DNA of 64,000 nt. Origin: Nectonema munidae (lineage: Eukaryota; Nematomorpha; Nectonematoida; Nectonematidae). The notes under the pieces are model-generated. The model was given only the letters and a program-made list of their open reading frames with translations, was not told the origin of the DNA and ran no database searches. The number at the start of each line of letters is the position of its first letter. Position 1 is the stretch's first letter. The DNA is taken from the NCBI GenBank assembly GCA_030549495.1, contig JAUIRK010000758.1, positions 80,869 through 144,868 of the forward strand, in the 5' to 3' direction. Positions 36,447-48,429 of the stretch are shown here, piece after piece. The position numbers and the translations under genes were made by a program.

Positions 36447-37352
36447 ATGCGTTTTCTGCACAGCGACAAAGACTCCAATAATGAAATTTACATGAATGTG
36501 AATGAAGGCTTGCGCCGATTGTACAAACAAAAGTTACTTCCTCTTGAAAAGGAGTACAAATTCAATGAATTTCACTCTCCGTTCCTAGAGGATGCGGATT
36601 TTGAAGCTAAGCCCATGGTTCTCCTCGTTGGCCAGTACTCCACGGGCAAGACCACTTTCCTCAAGTTCATCCTTGGCCAAGATTTCCCGGGCATTCGCAT
36701 TGGCCCAGAGCCTACGACTGAATCCTTCACCTCGATCATGTACGGGGAAAATGAGTCGATTGTTCCTGGAAATGCGTTGGTCGTGGATCCAAGCAAGCAG
36801 TTTAGGCCTTTGACACGCTTTGGAAACGCCTTTCTTAACCGCTTCCAGTGCTCACAAATGCCGAGTTCCGTTTTATCCAGCATTTCGCTCGTAGACACTC
36901 CCGGTATTTTGTCTGGTGAAAAGCAGAGGACGGACCGTGGCTATGATTTCACGGGTGTGCTTGGCTGGTTTGCAGAACGCGCAGACCGAATCATTCTTCT
37001 CTTTGACGCCCACAAACTCGACATTTCCGACGAATTCAAAGTCGCGATCCAGGCCATTCGCTCCTACGATGAAAAGATCAGAATCGTCCTAAACAAAGCG
37101 GACGGCATTGACGCACAGCAGTTGATGCGGGTTTACGGCGCCCTTATGTGGTCACTCGGGCGAGTTTTAATGACTCCTGAAGTTCCACGAGTGTACATCG
37201 GCTCTTTCTGGGATGCACCGCTCGTTTACGACATCAATCGAAGCTTGTTTGATGCTGAGTCCAGCGACTTGTTCAGTGACTTACAGACTCTTCCCAAAAC
37301 AGCAACCATCAGAAAACTCAATGACTTGATCAAAAGAGCACGTCTTGCTAAG
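36447..37352 (+). CDS. EHD1: EHD coding exon 1 (nucleotide-binding domain)
   Basis: It encodes residues 1-302 and ends at the phrase IKRARLAK. The donor is AAG|gtagct at 37353, in phase 0. The frame stays open to 37427 but no longer resembles EHD after residue 302, so the true exon stops at the donor. This exon is clearly more GC-rich than its surroundings. Confidence 0.95.
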
Positions 37353-40300
37353 GTAGCTAATCCATTTCTTCTACCTTTTCACCTTCTTTTGTCATCAAAA
37401 ATCGTGCATATCTATTTTTACACTTAAATATACATTAAACCTGCTGTGAAAGGAATATGAGCGTGTGAGGGCGTGTAAATGATTTGTAAATATTTGCTTC
37501 CAATTTGTTATAATAACTTTTTAAAAAATGAAATTAGTGTTTTCGGTTATCTTTTTGGCAATTTGATTAAAGCAGCCAAAGCTTTATTCATATGCACTTA
37601 GTTTTGAATGTGTTTCATGCAACTGATTATCTCCTTCCTTTGAGTTCCAAGAGCCAACAAAAAGAAAAATTTTCAAGTTTATCCGAATACATCTTTTTAA
37701 ATGACACGTTTTTGATGATAGCAAAATCACTAAAAACAATACCTTCAAATTTCCTAACACCAAGATATAGAAATAGATAATACCAAATATAAATTTATTT
37801 TTGCATTCACATTTAATACCGATTTAAAAAATTTAATTGTAGTAAACATTATCAAAAATCTTATTTTTACACAGTTTTTCTAAATTTATTTACATCAAAA
37901 TCAAACATAGAGCAAATTTTCCAATAAAAAGTACACAAAGATGTCTTCCTTTTTTAACATCGCACACACAGATAAATGTCGGAATAAAAGAGATTGTCTC
38001 ACGTCTTCATACTTTTGTGGTTTTCTTAGATAGTAACTAAAAATTTTGAGGGCTCTTCTCCTGTGTCAAACCTCTTGAGATTTTTGGGGGATTTACTAGA
38101 TATGATTTAAACAATCAAGCCTTTTATTACGAAAATACTTTCGTTTTTATTATTATTATTATTATTATCAAAGTTGCCTCGAATACTTGGTAATTTTTTT
38201 ACACTTTAAAATTTTCCGTTTTTTGTCACACCATATCTGAATTATGAATAAACAGAATGAAAATTCAACGATTCCAAGTTTAAATTAAAAATAATAAGTA
38301 GGAAAATGTATCCACCAGAGGCAAGTAATGTGTTCCAAAATTCTATAAATGTTACTACATATAAACAAATTATGATTTATCGATTCAAAATATTATCTCG
38401 ATGCCAATGTTAATGTAAATAACTTTAAACTAGACATCTGATTGGATATTTTTGTTATATCTTAAAAGGACTAGATAAAAATTGCCTGTCAAAAAAGTGT
38501 CGGCAGATGGCCCAGTGGTAGGAGCTTAGGGTATTGATTCAGCTGGTCTGGGTTCGATTCTCAATCATGACTATCATTACCATCTGTCCAGCTATGGAAG
38601 GCTATTCTTCCCTATGTATGCTATACCGATAACTAAAAAAAAAGTTAAAAAAATAAATTTATTTAAAATTTTTAAAAAAAAAAAAAAAAATAAAAAAAAA
38701 AAAAATAATACTTCTTTAATAAAAAAGGTGGTTTTTTTTTTTTTTTTAATATTTTTTTTTTAGTGAGTTTATTCAAAAAAAAATTTTTTTTTTTTTTCTT
38801 ATCAGATTTGCTTGATTGTTGGCAAAAAAAATTTTTAGCAAAGGTATCTCTTCTTTCAGATTCTCGTAGTGATATTTTTCTGGTATACTGTCAAATTTTT
38901 CGATTTTCACTCCTTGTCTCACATAACTCAGTATGACTGTATTTCTTATGTTGGAATATTGTTTTTTTGAATTCCCTAATTTAAGTGGTTAAGAAATTAA
39001 AAATGAAAAGTGATTATTATTATTAGTTTTTCGTATAAATAATATGGCACACGTGCCAAGTAGCAAAACGTACACCTTGGTTATAATAACCATATTTCAA
39101 GATAGAGAGACATCAGGATTAAGTTACATCCTTACATGTTGTTTCTATGGTCTATTTTAAATGATCAGAAGTTAGCTGTATTTGTTAATATTTAATTTCA
39201 ATAAAAAATATCACTCAACGAAAATAGTTTTGATACGATACGAAATTATAAACGTTCGCAAAGTTAAGCTTCCTGTTTTTAAATTAAGGTGGCGTGGCTA
39301 ATGCCCATTTTTTGAAATCAGTTGTATGCTTAGTAGCACAGATCATAACATGTTAAAATTAATTAACCTCCTTACCATGTTCAGCATAAACAAGGAAACT
39401 CATAAAAATGTGCTGGTATTTTGAGGAGAATCTTTAAGTTATTTTTTTTTAAATAAAAATCTTTGATTTCTGATAAACTTAAAAGTAAACAAATTAAGTA
39501 TTTAAATAATTTGAAACCTGTGTGATTTTTGTAAAAAAAACATTTCAACACTTCATCAATGCAGATAGATTTAGATTAGACTTCTTTCAAAAGTTATCCT
39601 ATTTTGCCGTAAAGAAAATTTTAATCTAACTACTACTTTCTTTATACTGTGAAAAAAGTTGAATAAAATTACATTTATTTGCATTCATTTTGACTTGTTA
39701 GAAGTGTTTGCCATTTATTTCATTATCAAAAGGCTTCGTATATTCTATTTTCTAGTTATTTTTACTTTACTGCAGAAACCGATACCCACATAGTTTTACT
39801 TATGTTCAATGAGTCTCCTTATTACCGCAAAAATTCCATTTTTACAAAAGTTATGTCCGTTTTTCCGGGTTGGCTCACGTATAATTTGACGCATGTTCAG
39901 CATAAACGGTCTAGATTTCGTTTTAGGTGCATGCCTACATCATCAGCCACCTGAAGAAGGAGATGCCGTCCATGTTTGGAAGGGAGAAGAAGCAGAAGGA
40001 GCTGGTGAATAATTTGGCCACGATATATCAGGAGTTGCAGAAGACGTACCAAATCTCGATTGGCGACTTTCCCAATTTGGACAAGTTACAAGAAAATCTG
40101 CAAAACGAAGACTTCACACGCTTCGAAAAGTTGAAGCCAAAGTAAGCAGCATTAGATGTACATATCCTTCCAAATACAACTACTAATTTTCCAGAATTTT
40201 GTCTTTTTGTTTTCCCCGCAGTTTAGGGTAAAAATGATTAGGTTTCCGTGGAAACAATTTTTTTTAACCTTGCTTCAAAAATTTGAGATTAAGGAATGAA

Positions 40301-43300
40301 AAAGTAATTTCCAATAAAAAATTTATTATGCTCAAAAGGTATCTAAATTTTTTTTTCAATTTTAATTCAATTTATTCAATTAAGATTTGCTACCACAAAA
40401 AGCAAGAAATATAGTGAGACATTGTGAAATAACAAAAAAGAAATATGACAAAACCAATTTTTTTTAAATCTATGAAAGGGAAATAAGATGACAAAATAGT
40501 GTCTTTTTGAAAAGAGACAATTGAGTTATACTTCTGAGCCCTTTCACAGGAAGTGTAGTTTTTTTTGAGAGTTAAATTTTTTGATCTTAATGTAGGAAGG
40601 TTATAAAATTTGTTCGACCAAAATTCAGGTTTTTGGTTTGAGTTTATATTCTTAAAAACAGTGATTAAGAACTTATAGTTGAGAAAATAATCACCTGGGA
40701 GGATGTTGGAATCAGTAAAGTGATTGATCTGAAGGTCTTTGCAATTCTTGAGATTGAAAATAAACTAATAGCATTATTAATTAGTGAAGAGAACTTTTTG
40801 ATATCGCATTTTTGAAGAAGAGGGTAAAAAGTTTCAACACCATAATTAAAGTTACTTAAAATGTAGCTATGAACAAGAGTTGTTTTGACGTTAGAACACA
40901 AAAAGTGAAAGTTGGATTTAAGAACAGAAAGAATGAAACTAGATCGATTCAAAAGTTTGGAAAAGTGTGAGCGAGCGTGTGTTGAAATAAGAGCAAAGTT
41001 CATATCCAAGCAAATTGATTGAGTTGTCCAAATAGAAGAATAAAGTAGCGCTTTTGAGTGGGCCTCTCAAAATAGGAGAGAAACCAATAGTTTTAGTTTT
41101 AGAAATATTCAGTCTACCATTAATTTCGCACCGGTCTTTAATTTTGTTTTGTACTTCTTGGTTGATTTCAATAATTGTTTTGTGAGATGCATGAAAAGAA
41201 ATTGTAAAAATGCCATCAGCATATAGAAATATTAGTGCATAAATGAATATCACTCTGAAAGATCTTAAAAGTTAGCTTATAAGTTATGAAAGAAATTCTG
41301 ATAGTTTATATGGGTAAACGAGCATGTGTGTCAAAAGATTGATTTTGATTAAATCGTATTTTTAGAAATATCTATTTCTTGATCTTAAGAACATTATTAA
41401 CCCATTTGAGGCCAAGCAAAGCTATATATAGACGATATCTAAAAAAACGCAGATGATTTATATTCAAAGTCATTGAAAAAAGCAGACAAAGATGAAATTA
41501 CTTATGTTCCAAAATAGGAACATTGGCCGTAAATGGGTTAATTGAGATAAATAAAAAGATTTATTGATAAAAAGTAAAATAAGAAAATCATATCAAAGGA
41601 AATCCATGGAGAGCGAATTGAGTCGATTGTAGTCAGGCCAGTGGCGTATCGAAAAGGCACAAAGGGGCACATTTTTTCAAAAAAAAATCTCTCTGGGATT
41701 TTTGTGAAAAAAATGCCAGCATTTCATCAATGCAGGTAGATTAAAATTTTTAAATGATAAAAATGATGTGGCACCTAACGAAAATAGAGGAGCACTGCAC
41801 CACAGCCCTGTCCTGGCTGTGGATTGTTAGACAGTGCTCAGCCGTAGAATAACTATCCATGGTTTAACTGCATTGAAATAGGTCAAAAAGACTTCATGTA
41901 TAATGTTAGGGCAGAAATGAGGGATTTTATTTACAGTATTGTATATAACATATATACAATGAATAGAGCAGTGGTTACCAACCGGGGGTCCATGGACCCC
42001 TAGGGGTCCATAGAAGAATTTCAAAGGGTCCATGGAAATTCTACTTCAAACTACTTATGCTGAATCTCCTTTTATATACTTCTATTTTCCAAATCAATAT
42101 AAATATATATATTTAGAGGTTTTTTAAATAAATATTTTTTTCCCTTTTTTAAAGTTTCATATTTTGAATCTTTATATATCCTTTTTATTAGTTACAATAT
42201 TTTTGAAAAATTTATATTTTAATTGGAAAAAAATTTTATTCACATTTTATGTCAGTCTTTACGCTTTCTCTGATTTCATATGAATAAGCATACGATTTAA
42301 TCAGATGACTAGAATCATTTTTTGCATAAAAATCTTTGATTAATTTTGTTGGCTCAAACTATTCAGTTGTAGGGGTCCACAGGTAAAAAAGTGACCGGAA
42401 AAGGGGGAACGGGATAAAAAAGGTAGGGAACCACTGGAATAGAGTATAGCATTAAAATGTAAATTTTAAAGCAACAAATGAAATGAAACAACAATAATAT
42501 GCTATTAATTACTAAAAATAAAGCATCATTTGCTACTACATCTTAAACAATCAAATGAAGAAGTAATAAATCACGGAAATAAATATATTCCCTGCAGCCA
42601 AAAAGTGCGTGATGTCTGGAAACCGTGACTCGTACAAGAAACACTAATCCCCGCTAAATGCCATTGGATCAGTGGCGTACCAAAGCGGGCGGGAGGGCCT
42701 GTTTGCCATGGGTGCCGAATTTATTTGTTTTAATATATCATCAATAAAAATTTAATCGAGATATTTTAGACTTTAAAATAATGCTTTGCTACACTTTTCA
42801 CTCCAATTTTCCATACATATATATACCTGCATTAATAAGTTTTGGGCGTTTTAAAGTATTATTTTGAATTTTGATGGGGCGTCAAAATTAGCATCTGCCC
42901 GGTGGAAATTGAGCAGAGGTACGCCATTGTATGGGATGGAGACACAATTTGTAACTAGAGCAGGGGCGCACATCCGTGGGGGGGGCATTTTTTCCTACTT
43001 TTTAATTGGGGGCATTTTTTCTGCGCACCATATTCGATATGTAAATTTAATTAAAATGTTTTCGCTGGAAGTATAGTATTTAAATTCACCATTTTTGTTA
43101 AAAAAATATAAAGTAGTCTTATAAATTTAGGTATGCGCTGAATACACTCTATTTTAAAGGATTGCTTGAATATTTGGTCTCCCGTGGTATTTCCAGACCA
43201 CTAATTTTGAAAATTGCAAGAAAAAAATTTCGCCCCCAATAATTTTGAGGATGTGCGCCCCTGAACTAGAGTTTATAGCTTTTTTTCCAGCCCAGGGAAT

Positions 43301-44818
43301 TAGCCCATTACGTACCATAGAAATCAGACGATTTATATTCAAATTCATTGAAAAAAGTAGACGAAGATGAAATTACTTATGTTCCCAAATAGGAGCATTG
43401 GGACTTAATGGGTTAATATCTTTTCTCCAGATTTTCGCCGATTTTAACACTGCTTTTTTCTATTTGTTTGTTTTACTTATCCTTATAAATATTAGTAAAT
43501 ATGAAATACTCTTAATTTGGAAAACAAAAGACAGGCAGGCGGCAGCAACAATGTTTGTTTTCTTCATTTTGTGATAAAGAGTCCAGCGCCTGAAAAACCC
43601 CTTTTGTATCATTGGAGGATTATATTTTTCAAATGTCTAAGTCAATTCTCAATATCAGTTGATTTTTTGAGGGTAACTTCAAATAATAGCTTTAGTTCAT
43701 TTGTCAAAGACTCGCTAGCATACTTTTTCGGTAAAAATATTCGCGCTTTAAATTTTATCTAAGGTTGTATCTTCTAATTTCTCATTGGATTTAAGCAAAT
43801 CAACATTTTTTAAAAAGACTAATTAATTCCTATATTTAAAAATTTTCGATATAAACAATATCAATAGTTTATTGAATATTTCTTCATACCGAGAATTTCT
43901 GTGAAATTTAAAAAATTTTAGGTTCTCAGCTAAGAAACTTTAATGGGAAGGAGCAGCGTTGCCAGACTATAAGTACAAGAGGAGACAGATTTTAATGGGG
44001 CATTGATTATAATATAAATGCATATATTTATATATTTCTTCCTTGGGGTGGGAAATAAATCCCAGAAGAAGGGGGAAGGGGTCATCTAGTAGTATTTGGA
44101 ACATATTGTGTCTTTTCTGAAGACTGACAAACTTCTATAAGCATATGCAAAAGTAGATACTTTGAACTAGTCCAATATTGGTATAAGTGGATCTCATAAT
44201 GTTGTTACATTTAATTTCCAAACTTTAAAAAGTGAACGCTCCAAGCTACAAGGTGTGTCGTGTTTGAATCTTTCTTTCTGTCTTTAGGAATTATACACAC
44301 TTTTCTTTAGGCTGATTGAAAACGTGGACAGGATGTTGAGTGAAGATATAGCGAAGTTGATGTCCATGATTTCTTCAGAGGATGACAAAAAAGTGAAAAA
44401 TGGCGCTCCGCAACCGCCCTCCAGCATTCAAGGCGGCGTTTTTGCCCGAAACAAGGAATCCCCCTTCGGCTACGGAAGAGGCGAAGGAGCGAACCAGGGC
44501 GCAGACTCTCTACCCCACGAGTGGATCATTAACAAGGATAAGGATGGCTACGACAACGCCTTCTACTCCCTGAATCCGATAGACGGCAAGATCAGTGGAG
44601 CGACTGCTAAGGCAGAGATGATCAAATCCAAACTGCCCAACTCCATCCTCGGGAAGATATGGAAGCTGGCGGACTACGACAAAGACGGCCTTCTCGATGA
44701 CGAGGAATGGGCCCTTTCTCAGCACTTGATCAAGCTGAAGTTAGATGGCTTTGACTTGCCCACCAGCCTTCCCGATCACTTGATCCCTCCGTCTAAGCGA
44801 AACTTCAACAGCAGCTAA
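36447..44818 (+). CDS. EHD1: EHD protein (EH domain-containing dynamin-like ATPase), complete, three coding exons
   Basis: The joined exons 36447-37352, 39927-40141 and 44311-44818 encode 542 residues, the usual EHD length (534-543). EHD proteins bind ATP, oligomerise on endosomal and plasma membranes, and drive recycling and membrane tubulation. Visible in order: N-terminal helix with the family phrase EFHSPFLEDADF (41-52); P-loop GQYSTGKTT (62-70); DTPG (150-153); NKAD (216-219); helical domain about 280-400; linker with SPFGYGRGEGA (424-434); and a C-terminal EH domain (about 440-540) whose EF-hand loop DYDKDGLLDDEE is intact at 495-506. An in-frame TGA 15 nt upstream supports the ATG at 36447, although an acceptor-like ag just before it leaves a short upstream coding exon possible. 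The start MRFLHS differs from the common MFSW. Both introns are GT-AG, and introns 1 (2.6 kb) and 2 (4.2 kb) are full of repeats. It resembles Drosophila Past1 and vertebrate EHD1/3/4. The symbol marks the family, not a proven one-to-one orthologue. Confidence 0.96.
38499..38636 (+). mobile_element. tRNA-derived SINE, family A, in EHD intron 1
   Basis: It starts gtcggcagatggcccagtgg (box A region), has box B-like gggttcgattctc, and ends ctataccgataactaaaaaa. Apart from mismatches it is the same as the - strand copy at 3941-4075. Confidence 0.8.
38637..38800. repeat. Homopolymer-rich tract after the SINE
   Basis: Runs of A are followed by runs of T, broken by gtggt and gagtttattc. It directly extends the A-rich SINE tail. 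As at 24.2-24.5 kb, true length and order are doubtful. Confidence 0.6.
39927..40141 (+). CDS. EHD1: EHD coding exon 2 (helical domain)
   Basis: The acceptor is tttcgttttag| at 39926. The exon opens GTG CAT GCC, giving VHAYIISHLKKEMPSMFG, which continues exon 1 exactly as in other EHD proteins. It ends within the lysine codon of KPK at donor ccaaa|gtaagc (phase 2). The GTG is an internal codon, not a start. Confidence 0.95.
40560..41253 (-). pseudogene. LINE reverse transcriptase fragment in EHD intron 2
   Basis: Overlapping - strand frames 41253-40939 and 41009-40665 carry FLYADGIFTISFHASHKTII (the YADD palm box, with the second Asp changed to Gly), NGRLNISKTKTIGFSP, then NFALISTHARSHFSKLLNRS and LVHSYILSNFNYGVETFYPL. 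The last is the thumb region, as in relatives reading L..SLI.P...YG...W. A frame change joins the two. The catalytic change and truncation mean it is inactive. The subfamily is unclear (L2/CR1-like). It lies antisense within EHD. Confidence 0.7.
41401..41537. mobile_element. piggyBac-type MITE in EHD intron 2
   Basis: It is flanked by TTAA at 41397-41400 and 41538-41541, with ends cccatttgaggcc and ggccgtaaatggg. The interior matches 3173-3301 (acgatatctaaaaaaacgca, cattgaaaaaagcagac). Confidence 0.75.
41639..41800. mobile_element. hAT-like MITE fragment (CAGTGGCGTATCG)
   Basis: It begins cagtggcgtatcgaaaag and shares atttcatcaatgcaggtag with 9755-9925 and 39530-39570. The right end is not clear. 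Confidence 0.5.
41969..42436. mobile_element. hAT MITE with perfect 8-bp target duplication
   Basis: The left end is cagtggttaccaaccggggg and the right end ggtagggaaccactg. The perfect direct repeat gaatagag flanks it at 41961-41968 and 42437-42444. Both ends also carry ggggtcca. The 468-bp AT-rich interior has no transposase. Confidence 0.9.
42670..42929. mobile_element. hAT MITE with near-perfect target duplication
   Basis: The left end cagtggcgtaccaaagcggg is the inverse of the right end ggtacgccattg. The flanks cattggat (42662-42669) and tatgggat (42930-42937) match at 6 of 8 bases. Confidence 0.8.
42961..43263. mobile_element. hAT MITE with perfect 8-bp target duplication
   Basis: The left end is caggggcgcacatcc and the right end ggatgtgcgcccctg, perfect inverses. 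The direct repeat aactagag flanks it at 42953-42960 and 43264-43271. Length is 303 bp, with no coding capacity. Confidence 0.92.
43304..43412. mobile_element. piggyBac-type MITE in EHD intron 2
   Basis: The ends are cccattacgtacc and gggacttaatggg, with TTAA at 43413-43416 and the variant TTAG at 43300-43303. Against 3173-3301 it lacks one ~20-bp internal block (atctaaaaaacgcagacg). Confidence 0.7.
44311..44818 (+). CDS. EHD1: EHD coding exon 3 (helical end, linker and EH domain)
   Basis: The acceptor is ttttctttag| at 44310. The first base completes the split lysine codon, giving KLIENVDRML, equal to KLLDTVDDML in vertebrates. It contains the whole EH domain with KSKLPNSILGKIWKLAD and the calcium-binding EF loop, and ends ...PPSKRNFNSS at TAA 44816-44818. 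The upstream ATG at 44324 is internal. Confidence 0.95.
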
Positions 44819-45065
44819 GACCTAGCAATGCCGTTAACGTGTTTTCTTTTCATTTTCCTTTTAACAACAACACCACCATCATCATCGTCAATCTTCCCTA
44901 CTTATGATATATACCACACTTTTGATAGCCATTTTGGCGATCAAACAAATTGTTTTGGAGATTATTGTTTTTGATTTTGTCATTACCACAACATGGGTTC
45001 GGTGTGTTTCTACTGCAGACACATAAAAGTGAAGCTATGAAGATGGAAATCTTTTTACCGCGACT

Positions 45066-45071
45066 AATAAA
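45066..45071 (+). terminator. EHD poly(A) signal AATAAA
   Basis: AATAAA lies 248 nt past the EHD stop codon, with a second AATAAA at 45245-45250. Either would give a 3' UTR of 250-450 nt. Which is used cannot be told from sequence. Confidence 0.6.
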
Positions 45072-45259
45072 GAATATTTATTGAAATACAACAACAGCAA
45101 CAACCAAACCATCTCACTACTAATTTTTCTTTCTCTCTCGAGTGTTCCTCTCCATTTCCTTGTTATTCCTCTTTCCTAAATTTAATTTATCCGTTTTGAC
45201 AGAAAACTACGTTACTCCTATTTTCAGCTTATTTATTTTCATTCAATAAATTTATTCAA

Positions 45260-47790
45260 GATTTTTACACTTTGTAACACGTGGGTAGTTTTTGTTAAAT
45301 TCAAATGTTGAGTCACGTGATCAGAATATATGAATTTTTTGCTTTAGTATATTGCATCTTATATGCTGATAATTTTTATTCGGAAATTGGGTTGAAGCGT
45401 CTAAATCGGTATAATTCCTCCAAATCAGGTTAGTTGGAATGCGTCTACTGTCATTCAAAACTTGATGAATTTCATGTTTTCAATATGGCATCAATGCAGC
45501 AGTATCCATGCATATGTAATAATCTTATATTCCCTACTCATCACCTACTTACATGAGTTTGTAAAATGCTCTCGACAAATTTTATTGCTTGAGTAAATTA
45601 AATTCAAGTGTATTATATGTTGTTGAATCACTTTTTAGTTATACAACCATCATATCTTTGTATTATTTTACCTAATGGACATTGAATTAGCCATTTGAGC
45701 TGAATGTTCTCAACAACCTTATTAGATAGTGTAAGTTCTTTGATTTCAAATTGTATACTTGTGCGCTAGTTGTTTTTTCCCAGGAAATTGTCATCGTGAA
45801 AAGAATGGCTTCCATACATTACTGAAATATTCCATTAAAAATGAATCAAAATGCAAAGTTCGCTGGCTGTTGTAGTGAAATTTAATAATATTACATAAAA
45901 CTAACTATGAAGATTGAGAAATTTAGTTCATGGAGATAATTAAGGACCAAGAATAAGTTTTTAAATGAAACCTAAAATACAAAAAATTTGAGACAATATG
46001 CATAATTGATTTATTAATAAAAATTAAAGAATTTGAGAAGGCCTAAAACACTCATTGAACTTTCCGTTATAAAGACTTATTGACTTAGAAGTAAATGATG
46101 ACACAAAATCAGATTTTTGAAATACCCGAATTAACAAAAATAGAAAAGAAAGAATTGAAGTTAATTCTTGTAGGAAATTTGAACCACTGTAAATTATGAG
46201 AATAGCAGTAGTGCCAACAGAATATCAGTGGCAAAAGCAAGAGGAAAAATTGGAAAGAAAAATTTTATCTTCAAATTCGAAGCTTTGAACTAACATATTT
46301 TTTTATATTTTACATAGATTTAGAAAGGCCCTTGAAGAGTGGTAGTCGCAATTTCACGATTACAGAATTACACATTTTCCATAAGTTGCTGTTCCAATTA
46401 CTTGTAAAATTTATACTTAGCTGCATATTTTAAAGCAAGTTTCATAGTTGTGTATTTGGTGAACCTACAAATTACTTACAGTAAAATTTTTTTAAAGGAT
46501 TTTTGATGTTTTGATAAAATATGCATAATTAGAATCTGCTGAATATCTTGTATTGTTTTATTCTCCAGTCATCGATATTATTAAATTCTGGTCTCATATG
46601 CCATATGATCGCAATGACAGTTTTGTCATTAGTTAGGGTTACGAAGTCGTTGGAGTCTAAAAATTTTGGAGAAAAAGTCGGAGTGGGCTTTTGTAGAATA
46701 CAGGAAGGATAATACCACATCAAAAAATATATATACTAATTACTGTTAATACTAATACTATTTCTACTTTCTATCTATATTAAAATAGCCTAGCGTCTGT
46801 GTGCCGCTGGAAACATTTTCATTGGTTGAATCTATGTTATTATTCACATAAAATTGACCAATCAGATATCAAATATGAAAGATATTTTTGAGAAGCTAGT
46901 TATTTATATTTAAGTGAAAAATTTTGGGTTTCATATTGCCAATAATTGTCTAATATTTTAGTGAGTCGAAGTTTAATTTTATTATAAATTTTGGAGGGAG
47001 TCTAAAAAAACTACTAGACTCCTCACCCTGTTAAAAACTGTAAGAAGCATTCATGAACTTTTCACACATGAAAGTATGTCAGTGTTGCCTACGCGATTTG
47101 GACGTTGTGTAGCACGCTAATGAAAAACAAGTAATGAATGTGTAAAAAGTGTTCATTTAAGGTGATGCATCAAAATGGTAAATCTTTTTGTCAAAGTTTG
47201 TGCTAAAATCTCTAGCTTCTTCATCTCAAGCAGCAATTATAAATTTGCCTTTACTCAAATAGCAACTTGATGTTATGTGTGGATAGATGCCTTTCAAGCA
47301 TCGATTTCTCTGACTCATTAATTCAAATTCATTTATTATTGAATATTCTATCATTAGATTCTACCTTTGTAGTCACATCATATCGTCGGCGTATGCAATT
47401 GTCACCAAGCCGATTAGCATACAACTAGCGTATATCCCAGCGCTCAATTTTCAAAAACACGATCTAATCGCCGAATGAATGGAGATTTAAATTAAACTCG
47501 CTTTTCTTGTAACTCGTTTTGCATCTGCCTATGAGATTTATGAAGTTGCTTAAAAATGACTTCAACTTAATTACAGTTATAAACCTTGAAGATATCGATG
47601 TTAAACTCAGATAACAGATATGATGCAAGAGCACTACATCGCAAAATGTTTATGACAATGTACACACACACACATACTATATTTCCTCTGAAAAGGGCTG
47701 CGCTTTGAAAGGATGGAGGTGTTGAAAAAGAGAGAGCTTAGTCTTAGGAGAACGAACGCCAGGTAGTCTTTTGTATGAAGAATAATTAAT
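45260..47790. other. Intergenic, no gene seen
   Basis: Downstream flank of EHD with AT-rich unique-looking DNA. A (CA)n patch lies at about 47662-47672. Confidence 0.6.
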
Positions 47791-47792
47791 TA

Positions 47793-47948
47793 GGGATCAT
47801 ACATAAATGGCGTCCCCAAAAATTTATATTTTTGCCCCCAACCTCTGCCGTGATTTTTACCCCTCCTGTTCTATTTTTTTTAATTCAGAGCATCCAGAAT
47901 TAGTTAACCCCACTCCCCGATAGGAGACGTTATATATGTATGATCTCC
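47793..47948. mobile_element. MITE with GGGATCATACATAAATGGCGTC ends
   Basis: The left end gggatcatacataaatggcg is inverse to the right end gacgttatatatgtatgatc followed by tcc. Similar ends (GGGTCATCCATAAAT..ACGTC) are widespread in arthropod MITEs. The superfamily is not assigned here, and the target duplication is uncertain. Confidence 0.6.
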
Positions 47949-48162
47949 GGATAAAGCAAAACAAAAACAAATGAATTAAAATTGAGCAGTGTGCATAATA
48001 ATTTCCATGAGGTCCTACAAGATTTTCAAATTTTTTAGTGTTTTTACGACTCATTATAAATAAAAATATTAAAAACTGTATTTCGTGAAAAATATAAACA
48101 ATTAATAAAGCTCTTGCAATAAATCAAATCTGCATTTCATGAGACATTTGCAGGAATAAAAA

Positions 48163-48239
48163 GTCGGCAGATGGCATAGTGGTGGAAGCATAGGGCCTCA
48201 ATCCAGTGTGTCTGGGTTCGATTCCCCATCGTGATCATA
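48163..48239 (+). mobile_element. tRNA-derived SINE, family A, head only
   Basis: It begins gtcggcagatggcatagtgg and has gggttcgattccc as box B. Similarity to the full copies ends at about 48239, so the 3' half is lost. Confidence 0.75.
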
Positions 48240-48292
48240 CTAGATTATAAAATTTCAAGGAAAATATCGTCCTAGACTGATAGTTCGCTTGA

Positions 48293-48375
48293 ATGGAACT
48301 ATGAGGAAAGTGAGCTTGATGCGGGATCGAACCTAATATTTTGAGTTATCGAAATTCTCTATCAATATATACCGT
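48293..48375 (-). mobile_element. tRNA-derived SINE, family B fragment
   Basis: aactatgaggaaagtgagct and tgatgcgggatcgaacc match 2725-2765 in the same orientation. Only the central part remains. Confidence 0.6.
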
Positions 48376-48429
48376 GTTTCGCATACTACAACGAGCTAAA
48401 ATGAGCTCTAATGTCTACTTTTTTAGGCG

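Larger units (their letters stand above)
37353..39926 (+). other. EHD intron 1
   Basis: Starts gtagct and ends cgttttag. It holds a (TTA)n microsatellite (about 38145-38168), the family A SINE with its homopolymer tract, and a hAT-like fragment near 39530-39590. No other exon is seen. Confidence 0.8.
40142..44310 (+). other. EHD intron 2
   Basis: Starts gtaagc and ends ttttctttag. It holds a LINE fragment, four hAT-type pieces and two piggyBac-type MITEs. 43420-44300 has nothing recognised. Confidence 0.8.

Noticed and set aside
36572-36898. 108-codon frame antisense to EHD exon 1
   Set aside because: Shadow of the strongly conserved, GC-richer EHD exon on the other strand.
37353-37427. Extension of the EHD exon 1 frame to a stop at 37427
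   Set aside because: Similarity to EHD stops exactly at the AAG|gtagct donor and resumes at 39927.
38499-38575. tRNA gene in EHD intron 1
   Set aside because: Box A and box B are present, but the arms do not pair as a tRNA and the same sequence with a non-tRNA tail recurs elsewhere, so it is a SINE.
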